Assembly (NCBI RefSeq): GCF_900115005.1
Contig: NZ_FOUY01000018.1
Coordinates: 1 to 64,000, forward strand
From: Pseudonocardia ammonioxydans
Lineage (GTDB): Bacteria > Actinomycetota > Actinomycetes > Mycobacteriales > Pseudonocardiaceae
DNA: 64,000 nucleotides
Reading direction: 5' to 3'
Below are positions 49,855 through 60,058 of this stretch, piece after piece. The translations under genes and the position numbers were made by a program. Positions within the stretch are counted from its first letter, which is position 1; each line of letters begins with the position of its first letter. The notes beneath the pieces are model-generated. The model did no database searches. It worked only from the letters and a program-made list of their open reading frames with translations, and was not told the origin of the DNA.

Positions 49855-49892
49855 GTGCGTACCCCCATCGGTAGACGCCTTGTCGGATCGGT

Positions 49893-49903
49893 CCACCAGG
49901 TGG
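49893..49903. promoter_or_regulatory. Palindrome in matC-iclR intergenic region
   Basis: CCACCAGGTGG is an 11-base palindrome midway between the divergent matC and iclR starts. It is followed by CAGTGGTTCACGTACTG (49906-49922), whose ends are CAGT/ACTG. Either could bind the IclR product. No experimentally known consensus was matched. Confidence 0.35.
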
Positions 49904-49969
49904 CACAGTGGTTCACGTACTGGACCGGTTGCGGGAGGACCGTAGATCGCCCGTTCGGGAGGGGTCAAG

Positions 49970-49997
49970 TTCATGACGGCGGCTTCATGACGGCGGC
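49970..49997 (+). repeat. 14-bp tandem duplication containing the iclR start codon
   Basis: TTCATGACGGCGGC occurs at 49970-49983 and 49984-49997. The first ATG (49973) has GGGAGGGG at eight bases, but reads only five codons (MTAAS) to a TGA that overlaps the second ATG (49987), the one in the iclR frame. Confidence 0.85.
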
Positions 49998-50742
49998 GAC
50001 GAACAGCGTGGTGTCCGCGATCCGCGTGCTGGAGGCAGTGGGGGAGCGGCAGCCGGTCGGGCTCTCCGAGCTCGCCCGGGCCGTCGGCCTGCCGAAGAGC
50101 ACGGTGCAGCGGACCCTGCTGACCCTGGCCGAGGTCGGCTGGTGCCGCGCCGACGAGGCCGCTCGCTGGCGGCTGACCTACCGTGCGTTCGCCGTCGGCA
50201 ACCAGGCCCGTGACGCCGGTGAGCTGCGTGGCCGCGCGCTGCCGGTGCTGCACGAGCTGCAGCTGGCCACGGGGGAGACGATCCACCTGGCGGCACCGGA
50301 CGGCCCCGAGCTGGTGCTGGTCGAGCGGCTCGACACCGCGCACAGCCTGCGTGCGTTCCTGCCGCTGGGGCACCGGATCCCGCTCAACGCCTCGGCCACC
50401 GGGCAGGCCTTCCTCGCGGCCTGCACCGACGACGTCGTCGACACCTACCTGGCCGGCGGGGCGCTGCCCGCGCGCACCGCGGCGACGGTCACCGACCCGG
50501 ATGCGCTGCGCGGGCGGCTGGCCGGGATCCGCGCGCGCGGCTGGTCGGTGAACCCGGAGGGGCTCAGCGACGGCATCGCCGCCGTCGGCGCCGCGATCCT
50601 CGGCGCCGACGGGCGACCGGCCGGGGCGCTGTCGGTCTCGGGCCCGACGGTCCGCATGACCGAGGACGTGTTCGACGACCACGGCCGGGCCGCCGCCGAC
50701 GCCGCGCGGCGCATCTCCCGCGAGCTCGGCGCGCCCGGATGA
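49987..50742 (+). CDS. IclR-family regulator of the malonate genes
   Basis: A 251-residue IclR protein. The N-terminal winged HTH has SAIRVLEAVGERQPVGLSEL, then VGLPKSTVQRTLLTL. The C-terminal effector domain, residues 75-245, has PLGHRIPLNASATGQAFLA and the end segment GALSVSGPTVRM typical of the family. It probably senses malonate or a CoA derivative and regulates the divergent matC-matB genes. The ATG at 49987 is reached through a preceding five-codon frame that overlaps it (ATGA), so translation may be coupled. A strong hairpin follows the stop. Confidence 0.88.
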   Translation: MTAATNSVVSAIRVLEAVGERQPVGLSELARAVGLPKSTVQRTLLTLAEVGWCRADEAARWRLTYRAFAVGNQARDAGELRGRALPVLHELQLATGETIHLAAPDGPELVLVERLDTAHSLRAFLPLGHRIPLNASATGQAFLAACTDDVVDTYLAGGALPARTAATVTDPDALRGRLAGIRARGWSVNPEGLSDGIAAVGAAILGADGRPAGALSVSGPTVRMTEDVFDDHGRAAADAARRISRELGAPG

Positions 50743-50754
50743 GCCGGACGCGCC

Positions 50755-50787
50755 GGAGCCCGCCGCCCCGCAAGGGCGACGGGCTCC
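50755..50787. terminator. Bidirectional terminator between iclR and acn
   Basis: GGAGCCCG (50755-50762) pairs with CGGGCTCC (50780-50787), and CGCCC (50764-50768) with GGGCG (50774-50778), leaving a CGCAA-type loop. The two genes converge here, 70 bases apart, and the hairpin fills the middle of the gap. It is the best terminator-like structure in the window. Confidence 0.8.
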
Positions 50788-50812
50788 GTGTGGTGGTGGT
50801 GCGGCGTGCGCG

Positions 50813-53623
<2,811 letters not shown>

Positions 53624-53705
53624 TTGGTGGTCCTCCCCGTGGTGGTGGTGGTGGGCGTTCTGCGTCCGGTGCGGTGAGCGTCCGCCGTGCGGCTCGCCGG
53701 TGTCG

Positions 53706-53760
53706 CTCGGTGTTTCTCGGTGTCGCTCGGTGTGTCGCTCGGTGTGTCGTCTCTCGGTGT
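53706..53760 (-). repeat. Five ACACCGAG repeats in the acn 5' leader
   Basis: CTCGGTGT (plus strand) occurs at 53706, 53716, 53726, 53738 and 53753, spaced 10-15 bases. On the acn transcript these read ACACCGAG. They lie between the proposed transcript start near 53808 and the GTG at 53623, where a further CCACCACC run occurs just before the ribosome site. They may affect RNA structure or bind a regulator. Confidence 0.75.
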
Positions 53761-53814
53761 CCCGGAGTCTCGCGCACCGCGTCGTCGGCGGCAGCGCGGA
53801 CCCTCCCGCCTCAA

Positions 53815-53831
53815 ATAGTACGCCTGTCCTA
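53815..53831 (-). promoter_or_regulatory. AcnR-type operator over the acn -10 box
   Basis: On the minus strand TAGGACAGGCGTACTA (53831-53816) fits the AcnR consensus CAGNACNNNCGTACTG that I recall from C. glutamicum, differing only at the two outer bases. TACTAT (53820-53815) within it is a good -10 box for acn, giving a leader of about 185 bases. The remaining 379-bp intergenic space (53624-54002) also serves the divergent RipA-like gene; no other gene is seen in it. Confidence 0.65.
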
Positions 53832-54002
53832 TAAGCCGCGCGAGGCGGGTGTGGTGGTGGTCGCGTCGCCCGGGAGACGGATGTCGGCGGTGTGTCCGGT
53901 GTGTCGCGGGGTGCCCGCGTGACGGGAGTGGCAGGGTGCCGAGCGACCGCGCCCGGCCGCGCTCACTCCCCGAGCGCGCGGGTGCCCCGCTCCCCGGGAG
54001 GC

Positions 54003-55589
54003 ATGGACGTGACGCGCGAAACGGCGACGCGCGACCGGCGCGCGAGCCGGGGCCGGTGCCCGGCCGCCCGGATGCCGGTGGGCGCCGGCGTCGTGCTGGT
54101 GCTCGCGGCGGTGCTCGTCGCGGCCCCGGGCGTCGCGGCCGGCCCGCTCCTCGACGTTCGGCCGGTCGCCGCAGCGTCCCCGGCGTTCCCCGGTCCTGCG
54201 GCGTCCCCGGCGCTGCCCGGCCTCGCGGCGTCCCCGGCGCTGCCCGCTCCTGCCGCGCTGCCCGTTCCTGCCGCGTGGCCCGTTCCTGCCCCGGCGCTCC
54301 CCGCCGGTCCCGCGGCCCCGGCCCAGCCGTCGCCGCCCCCGAACCCGGACGACGACGAGCTCGACCAGAGCCGCCGGACCGTCGAGGACCGGGCGGCCGA
54401 GGTCGGCCGGCTCACCACCCGCCTCGCCGAGCTGGACGCGCAGGCCGAACAGCTGCAGATCGAGGTCGCGGGCCGCAACGAGCAGGCCCTCGAGGCGCGC
54501 GACACCGCCGACGCGGCCGGCCGGGAGGCCGACGCGGCCGCCGCCCGCGCGTCCGAGGCACGCCGGGCGACCGAGGAGGCCGGCCGGGCGGTCGACGGCG
54601 CCCGGACGCGGCTCGACGCCTTCGTCGGCGACGTCTACACCCACGGCCTCGACCTCGGGCCGCTCGGACTGCTGTCGCGGGCGACCGACCCGCAGGACCT
54701 GATGGACCGGGCCCGGTTGACCGACGCGCTGAGCGAGGACCAGGCCGCGGTGCTCGAGGAGCTGGAACAGGCCCGGATCGCCCAGGCCAACGCCGACTCC
54801 CTGGCGCGGGCCGCGCAGGAGGAGGCCGACCGCCGCCGCGCCGCCGCCGAGGACGCGTCCGCGGCCGCCGACCAGGCCGTCGTCGCCGCGATCGCCGCCG
54901 CCGACGAACAGCAGGGCCGGCTCGACGCGGTCCGGGCCGAGCGCGCCGACGTGCAGGCCCGGCTCGACGCCGCCGCGAACTCCGACGCGGGCCTGCGGGC
55001 CCAGCGCCAGCGCTACCTCGCCTGGCAGGCCGAGCAGGAGCGGATCGCGGCGGAGGAGCAGCGGCGGGCGCGCGAGGAGGCCCGCGCCCGGGTCGCCCAG
55101 GAGTCGGCACCCGCCGACGACCCCTCGGGCCCGGGGCCCTCCGGCGACGACGGGGTGCCGCGGTCGGGCTCGTCGGCGGTCGAGACGGTGATCGACCGGG
55201 CGAAGGCCCAGCTCGGCACCATCTACGCCTGGGGCGGCGGCAACTCCCGCGGCCCGACCACGGGTATCCGCGACGGCGGCGTCGCCGACCGGCACGGCGA
55301 CTACAACAAGGTCGGGTTCGACTGCTCGGGGCTGATGCTCTACGCCTTCGCCGGTGTCGGCATCGACCTGCCCCGCTACAGCGGCAACCAGGCCGACGCC
55401 GGCGAGGAGGTGCCGGTCTCGGAGATGCGCCGCGGCGACATGCTGTCCTGGGCGGAGAACGGCCGGACCCACCACATCGCGATGTACCTGGGCGACGGGA
55501 AGATGATCGAGGCGCCGTACTCCGGTGCGCGGGTGAAGATCTCCCCGGTCCGCTACGACGGGCTGGACAAGGTCACCCGGATGTTCTGA
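54003..55589 (+). CDS. NlpC/P60 peptidoglycan endopeptidase, RipA-like
   Basis: A 528-residue secreted hydrolase. A signal sequence (residues 20-45, VGAGVVLVLAAVLVAAPGVA) is followed by a Pro/Ala repeat of SPALPGLAA type to about 115. A coiled coil spans roughly 118-390 with one break (HGLDLGPLGLLSRATDPQDL). The catalytic domain follows: Cys441 in KVGFDCSGLMLYAF, His near 491 in THHIAMYLGDG, and GKMIEAPYSGA. It should cut peptide stems in the septum and may be held inactive by the coiled coil. ATG 54003 has GGGAGG in front. Position after acn matches Rv1477 (RipA); a ripB-like neighbour is missing. Confidence 0.9.
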   Translation: MDVTRETATRDRRASRGRCPAARMPVGAGVVLVLAAVLVAAPGVAAGPLLDVRPVAAASPAFPGPAASPALPGLAASPALPAPAALPVPAAWPVPAPALPAGPAAPAQPSPPPNPDDDELDQSRRTVEDRAAEVGRLTTRLAELDAQAEQLQIEVAGRNEQALEARDTADAAGREADAAAARASEARRATEEAGRAVDGARTRLDAFVGDVYTHGLDLGPLGLLSRATDPQDLMDRARLTDALSEDQAAVLEELEQARIAQANADSLARAAQEEADRRRAAAEDASAAADQAVVAAIAAADEQQGRLDAVRAERADVQARLDAAANSDAGLRAQRQRYLAWQAEQERIAAEEQRRAREEARARVAQESAPADDPSGPGPSGDDGVPRSGSSAVETVIDRAKAQLGTIYAWGGGNSRGPTTGIRDGGVADRHGDYNKVGFDCSGLMLYAFAGVGIDLPRYSGNQADAGEEVPVSEMRRGDMLSWAENGRTHHIAMYLGDGKMIEAPYSGARVKISPVRYDGLDKVTRMF

Positions 55590-55617
55590 ACCCCGGCCCT
55601 CCTCCGGGTATCGGCCG

Positions 55618-56538
55618 TCAGCCGGCCGCGGCGCCGGAGCGGACGGTGTCGGCCTCGGCGGCCAGCTCGTCGAGCACCACCCGCACCGCCGGTCGCTGCG
55701 CGGCCTCCGGGCGGCAGACGGCGCGGACCAGGCGGGCCGCGCGGACCCCGGCCAGCGGGCGCAGTGCGAGCCGGGTGCCGCCGCGGTCGTCGGTGGAGTA
55801 GCGGGGGAGCAGGGCGACGCCGTGACCGCGGGCGACGAGCTCCTCGGTGACGGAGAAGTCGTTGATCCGCTGCACGATCCGCGGGGTCGTGCCGGTCACC
55901 AGGGCGAGCGAGCTCAGGACGTCGTCGATCGGCCACCCGGCCGCCACGGAGATCCAGTCCTCGTCGGCCAGGTCGGTGAGGTCCACCGCGGCGCGGGTGC
56001 TCAGCGGATGTCCCGGCGGGAGGGCGACGTCGAGTGGCTCGCGCAGCAGCGGGTGCACCTGCAGGCGGCCACCGTCGAACGGGTCGACCCGCTCGTCGTG
56101 GTGGGAGACGACGACATCGGCCTCCGCCGCGGCGACCGGGATCTCGTCGGGCCGCAGGTCCAGGTCGCGGCAGGACAGGACCAGTCCGTCGTGGACGGTG
56201 GCCCGGTGCAGCAGCCCGGGCAGCAGCAGCCGCGCCGCGGACGGGAACAGCACCAGCCGCACGGTGCCGAGGGGCCGGTCCCGCAACCCGGCGACGGTCT
56301 CGTCGAGCCGGCCGAGCGCGGCGAGCACGTCCCCGGTCCCGGCGACGACGGCCGATCCCGCCTCGGTCAGGCGCAGGCCCCGCCCGTCGGGAACGGTCAG
56401 CGCGATGCCCGCCTCCCGCGACAGCACCTTGAGCTGCTGGGAGACCGCGGACGGGGTGTAGTTCAGGGCCGCGGCGACGGCCGTGACCGAGCCGCGGTCG
56501 GCGAGCTCGCGCAGGATCCGCAGGCGCCGCACGTCCAT
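55618..56538 (-). CDS. LysR-family transcriptional regulator
   Basis: A 306-residue LysR protein. The winged HTH occupies residues 1-60 (RLRILRELADRGSVTAVAAA, then NYTPSAVSQQLKVLSREAG). The effector domain starts with GTVRLVLFPSAARLLLPGLL, and DEDWISVAAGWP follows. The start MDVRRL without the usual longer N-terminus is common in actinomycetes. TAGCGT (56545-56550 reversed) is six bases before ATG 56538, suggesting a leaderless transcript. It is divergent from the DMT exporter operon, with AGGA-N9-TCCT (around 56552-56568) between, a possible LysR site. It probably senses a compound exported by that transporter. Confidence 0.9.
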   Translation of the reverse strand: MDVRRLRILRELADRGSVTAVAAALNYTPSAVSQQLKVLSREAGIALTVPDGRGLRLTEAGSAVVAGTGDVLAALGRLDETVAGLRDRPLGTVRLVLFPSAARLLLPGLLHRATVHDGLVLSCRDLDLRPDEIPVAAAEADVVVSHHDERVDPFDGGRLQVHPLLREPLDVALPPGHPLSTRAAVDLTDLADEDWISVAAGWPIDDVLSSLALVTGTTPRIVQRINDFSVTEELVARGHGVALLPRYSTDDRGGTRLALRPLAGVRAARLVRAVCRPEAAQRPAVRVVLDELAAEADTVRSGAAAG

Positions 56539-56615
56539 GCAGGAACGCTACAAGGACGTTTCAACTCCTGTCGCTGGATTGCACGGTCGATCCGGGCGAC
56601 GCTCGGGAGGTGAGC

Positions 56616-57521
56616 GTGCGTGATCGTTGCCTGGCCGTCGTCGTCGCCGTGTTGTGGGGTGCGAACTTCATCGCCATCCACGTCGGACTCGAGTACTTCC
56701 CGCCGGTGTTCCTCGCCGGCCTGCGGATGCTCGTGCTGGCGGTGCCGGCCGTGCTGTTCGTGCCGCGTCCGCGGGTGCCGCTGCGCTGGCTGGTCGGCTA
56801 CGGCCTCGGGTTCGGCACGCTGCAGTTCCTGTTCCTGTTCCTCGGCATGTACGCCGGGATGCCGACCGGGCTCGCGTCGCTGGTGCTGCAGGCGTCCGGG
56901 CCGTTCACCCTGGTGCTCGGTGCGCTGCTGCTGCGGGAGAAGGTGACCGGACGGCAGTGGGCCGGGATCGGCGTCGCCGTCGCGGGGCTCGCGACGATCG
57001 CGCTCGCCCGAGCCCAGAGTGCGGCCCTGCTGCCGGTGGTGCTCACCCTGCTCGGCGCGCTCGGCTGGGCGGTCGGGAACCTGTGCAACCGGCTCGCCCA
57101 GCGCGACGGGGCCGACGTCGACCCGCTGCACCTGACCCTGTGGATGACCGTCGTGCCGCCGGTGCCGTTGCTGGTCGCGTCCGCGGTCGTCGAGGGCCCG
57201 GCGACCGGCTGGGTCGCCACCGCTGCGGTGTTCACCCGGGACGGGTTGCCCGGGCTGGGCGCGCTGGTCTACCTGTCGGTGGTCGCGACCGTGCTCGCCG
57301 CGGGCATCTGGACGGTGCTGATGCGCCGCTACCCGGCCGGGCTCGTCGCGCCGCACTCGCTGCTCGTGCCGGTGGTCGGGATGGCGTGCGCGATGGCGCT
57401 GCTGGGGGAGCGGCCGGCGGTCGTCGAGCTGGTCGCCGGAGCCGTCGTCGTCGGCGGGGTGCTGGTGGCGTCGGCGCCGGCCCGGGGCCGGGGTGAGCGA
57501 TCACTTGCTACCGTCCGGTAG
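56616..57521 (+). CDS. EamA/DMT-family exporter
   Basis: A 301-residue membrane protein of ten helices in two EamA repeats. It has WGANFIAIHVGLEYFPPVFLAG near the N-terminus and LQASGPFTLVLGALLLREKV at the end of the first repeat, with the same pattern (LLVPVVGMACAMALLGERP) in the second. Such proteins export amino acids or metabolites such as O-acetylserine/cysteine. GTG 56616 is preferred, five bases after GGGAGG; GTG 56610 overlaps that sequence. The next gene begins on the last base of the stop codon, so it is part of a three-gene operon controlled, probably, by the divergent LysR protein. Confidence 0.88.
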   Translation: MRDRCLAVVVAVLWGANFIAIHVGLEYFPPVFLAGLRMLVLAVPAVLFVPRPRVPLRWLVGYGLGFGTLQFLFLFLGMYAGMPTGLASLVLQASGPFTLVLGALLLREKVTGRQWAGIGVAVAGLATIALARAQSAALLPVVLTLLGALGWAVGNLCNRLAQRDGADVDPLHLTLWMTVVPPVPLLVASAVVEGPATGWVATAAVFTRDGLPGLGALVYLSVVATVLAAGIWTVLMRRYPAGLVAPHSLLVPVVGMACAMALLGERPAVVELVAGAVVVGGVLVASAPARGRGERSLATVR

Positions 57522-58120
57522 TGATCGCTCGGATCCCACCGGCCACCCGTCGCGAGATGGGCCTGCTCAACGCCGCGATCACCTCGGTCCTCGGCGTCGT
57601 CGCCGGCACCGAGCGCCCGAACCTGTTCACCACGCTCGCCCGGCACCGCCGGATGTTCCGCCCGTGGCTGCGGTTCGCCGCGACGCTGATGCCCGCCGGG
57701 ACGCTGCCGTCCGCGGACACCGAGCTGGTGATCCTGCGGGTCGCGCACCGGTGCGGTTGCGACTACGAGTGGCACCACCACACGGGCCTGGCCCGGGAGG
57801 CGGGGCTCACCGGCCCGCAGATCGAGGCCGTACGCGGCGGTGTGGACGATCCAGTGTGGACACCCCGGCAGCGCCTGCTGCTGACGGCGGCCGACGAGCT
57901 GCACGCCACCCGGACGATCTCCGACGAGACCTGGCGGGAGCTGACCGCCGAGCTCGCGCAGCACCAGCTCGTGGAGCTGCCGGTGCTGGTCGGTCACTAC
58001 GAGATGCTGGCGATGACGATCCACGCGCTGCGGATCCAGCCGGACCGGCCGCGCCCGGACACCGCACCGGTCCGCCTGGTCCGGGCCGTGCGGTCCCGGC
58101 TCCGGGGGCGGGCGGCATGA
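57521..58120 (+). CDS. Carboxymuconolactone decarboxylase (CMD) family protein
   Basis: A 199-residue AhpD/CMD-like protein. The motif LVILRVAHRCGCDYEWHHHTGLAREAG-type segment near residue 70 holds the Cys and the His cluster of the family, here with Cys-Gly-Cys rather than CxxC. It could be a decarboxylase or an alkylhydroperoxidase-like oxidoreductase. GTG 57521 shares a base with the stop of the exporter gene (TAGTG), and its own stop overlaps the SDR start (ATGA). The close coupling suggests one pathway, not identified. Confidence 0.85.
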   Translation: MIARIPPATRREMGLLNAAITSVLGVVAGTERPNLFTTLARHRRMFRPWLRFAATLMPAGTLPSADTELVILRVAHRCGCDYEWHHHTGLAREAGLTGPQIEAVRGGVDDPVWTPRQRLLLTAADELHATRTISDETWRELTAELAQHQLVELPVLVGHYEMLAMTIHALRIQPDRPRPDTAPVRLVRAVRSRLRGRAA

Positions 58121-58944
58121 CCCGCGGATTCTCCGGTGCCACCGCGATCGTCACGGGCGCCGCCCACGGCATCGGTGCCGAGATCGCCCGGCAGCTGGCC
58201 GGAGCGGGCGCGTTCGTGCTGGTCACCGACGTCGCCGAGGCGCCGCTGGCCGGCGTCGTCGACGGGATCACCCGGGCCGGCGGCTCGGCCAGGGCGATGG
58301 TGGTCGACGTGGCCGACCGCGCCGCCGTGCAGGGGGCGGTCGACGCCGTCGTCGCCGAGTTCGGCCGGCTCGACTACATGGTCAACAACGCCGGCGTGGG
58401 GATCTTCGGCGAGGTCGAGGCGGTGAGCCTGGACGAGGCCGACACGATCGTCGACGTGAACCTGCGCGGCGTGCTGTACGGCGTGGGCGTCGCCTACCGG
58501 CAGATGCTGCGGCAGGGGTCCGGGCACATCATCAGCACCGCCTCCGCCGCCGGGCTGGTGCCGGTGCCCGCCCAGGCGCACTACACCGCCACCAAGCACG
58601 CGGTCGTCGGCCTGCACAAGGCGCTCGCCCTGGAGGCCGCCGGCGCCGGGATCCGCACCACGGTGTTCTGCCCGGCGTGGGTGGAGTCGAGCATGTTCGA
58701 CACGGCCACGCTGCACGGCACGATGTCCGGCGCCGACCCGCGCACGGCCGTGCCGATCGCGCCGCTGGCCACCGACGCCGCGGTCCGCCGCCTGCTGCGT
58801 GGCGTCCGGCGCGGACGGCGGTTCGTGATCACGCCGGTGTACGGCCGGCTGGGCTGGTGGCTCGACCGTGTCTCCCCGGCGCTCAGCCACCTGCTGTACC
58901 GGGCCGCGCTCGTCCGGCTGCGGCGCCGGGCCGACGCCGGCTGA
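58117..58944 (+). CDS. Short-chain dehydrogenase/reductase
   Basis: A 275-residue classical SDR. It has the cofactor loop VTGAAHGIGAEIARQL, Asp-39-like TDVAEAPL (suggesting NAD), NNAG in MVNNAGVGIFGE, catalytic Ser in ISTASAAGLVP and YxxxK in HYTATKHAVVGLH. The C-terminal 40 residues are Arg-rich with a hydrophobic helix (YGRLGWWLDRVSPALSHLLY), which may hold it at the membrane. It is the last gene of the exporter-CMD-SDR operon. The substrate is unknown; the family includes hydroxysteroid and retinol-like dehydrogenases with such tails. Confidence 0.88.
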   Translation: MTRGFSGATAIVTGAAHGIGAEIARQLAGAGAFVLVTDVAEAPLAGVVDGITRAGGSARAMVVDVADRAAVQGAVDAVVAEFGRLDYMVNNAGVGIFGEVEAVSLDEADTIVDVNLRGVLYGVGVAYRQMLRQGSGHIISTASAAGLVPVPAQAHYTATKHAVVGLHKALALEAAGAGIRTTVFCPAWVESSMFDTATLHGTMSGADPRTAVPIAPLATDAAVRRLLRGVRRGRRFVITPVYGRLGWWLDRVSPALSHLLYRAALVRLRRRADAG

Positions 58945-58984
58945 GATCGGGCGGGCCACCCGGGCGACGGCCGTGACTCCTGGG

Positions 58985-59001
58985 CGGCGTGCCGCACGCC
59001 G
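58985..59001. terminator. Hairpin between convergent SDR and membrane-protein genes
   Basis: CGGCGTG (58985-58991) and CACGCCG (58995-59001) pair around CCG, 41 bases after the SDR stop and 65 before the end of the convergent small membrane protein gene. A likely terminator for one or both. Confidence 0.55.
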
Positions 59002-59065
59002 GCACCGGAGCGTCACCGCGGTCGCTGCCCGGCACCGACGCGTGGCCCCGGCGCGACGAGATCGT

Positions 59066-59455
59066 TCACGAGCCCGCGAAGAAGGTCACCAGCAGGTAGA
59101 CCGCGGCCAGAAGGTGGAGCGCGGTGTACGGGTAGGCGACGGACGGCGGCATGCCGGCGGCCGCCTTCCTGGCCGTTCCGAGCGCCAGGTAGCGGCCCAC
59201 CCCCTTCACCACGGCCATCCACCCGAGCAGGGTGATGACGAGGGCCGGGCCCCATGCCCACTCGTTCACCACAGCCAGGGACGCCGCCCCGATGACCAGC
59301 TGCAGGGACGCGGCCGAGATCACGAACCCGGTTCCGGTCTTCTCCTCCATGACCACCGTGTAGAACGACCTGCTGACCAGCGCCGGAAGATAGCCGCCCA
59401 GCACGTAGATCCCCCAGAACACCGACAGCGCGGAGATCGCCTCGTCCGAGTTCAT
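59066..59455 (-). CDS. Small four-helix membrane protein of unknown function
   Basis: A 129-residue protein that I do not recognise. Four hydrophobic segments fill it: ALSVFWGIYVLGGYLPALV, FVISAASLQLVIGAASLAVV, ALVITLLGWMAVVKGVGRYL and ALHLLAAVYLLVTFFAG. A short Glu/Lys loop (VMEEKTGTG) joins the first two. GGAGG lies before ATG 59455, which supports it as a real gene. It stands alone, convergent with the SDR gene and followed upstream by a 600-base stretch without genes. Confidence 0.75.
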   Translation of the reverse strand: MNSDEAISALSVFWGIYVLGGYLPALVSRSFYTVVMEEKTGTGFVISAASLQLVIGAASLAVVNEWAWGPALVITLLGWMAVVKGVGRYLALGTARKAAAGMPPSVAYPYTALHLLAAVYLLVTFFAGS

Positions 59456-60057
59456 CGCCGTCCTCCGGATCGTGGGAGCCCCGGACGCACCTCGGCCACC
59501 GGGGCCGGGTCCGGCCTCGAGCGCCCGGGACGGGGACACCTCCTTCCGCCGGCATGGCAACGGTCATCGGACCGCCGAGCCCGGTGCCGACGACGGTGAC
59601 GTCCCGGCTCGTGCCGTCCCTGCTTCGGGCGCCTGGACACGACGAGTTCCTGCTGGTGGATGAGGCTCATGGGCGTAGGACACGAGCGGGGTCGTGGGCC
59701 GTGACAGTTTCGGTTGGTGATCCGCGTCACGTGTCTCCGTGGAGCGCGCGCTCGTCCGGGCGGGGAGTCGCGCGGGCGTCCGACGGCAGCTCGTCCCGGT
59801 GGGTGGCCGCCGACGGACGCCCCGGCGTCCGTGTCGGGCGGGCTGTGCCCCACGCCGCCCGGTCGGGTGTCCGCTGACAGCCGGACGCCCTGTGCCGGAG
59901 GCGGCGCCGTTTCCGGTGGTGCTCGACACGCGAACAGGACGCAGGCGTGCAGGACGGGCCGAACGTGCGCCGGGGTGCGGCCGACGGTCGGCCTCGTCGC
60001 CGAGTGGCGCTACTTCGTGCTGGCGGTCCTGCATGTGGGCGGGGTAAAATCGAACGT
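59456..60057. other. 602-bp region without a supported gene
   Basis: Frames open here are Arg/Pro-rich or lack ribosome sites and show no familiar motif; the longest (59554-59877, plus strand) has none. The region should hold the promoter of the small membrane protein gene and, at its right end, the -10 box of the DUF222/HNH gene. Base composition is like that of shadow frames elsewhere in the window. It could be a remnant of an insertion next to the HNH gene. Confidence 0.5.
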
Positions 60058-60058
60058 G
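60045..60058 (+). promoter_or_regulatory. HNH gene -10 box with leaderless start
   Basis: TAAAAT (60045-60050) stands out in GC-rich surroundings and lies seven bases before GTG 60058, the best start of the DUF222/HNH protein. No ribosome-site sequence is present between. This supports a leaderless transcript. Confidence 0.6.

Noticed and set aside
59554-59877. Plus-strand frame of 107 codons upstream of the HNH gene
   Set aside because: No ribosome site, no recognisable motif and composition like a shadow frame.
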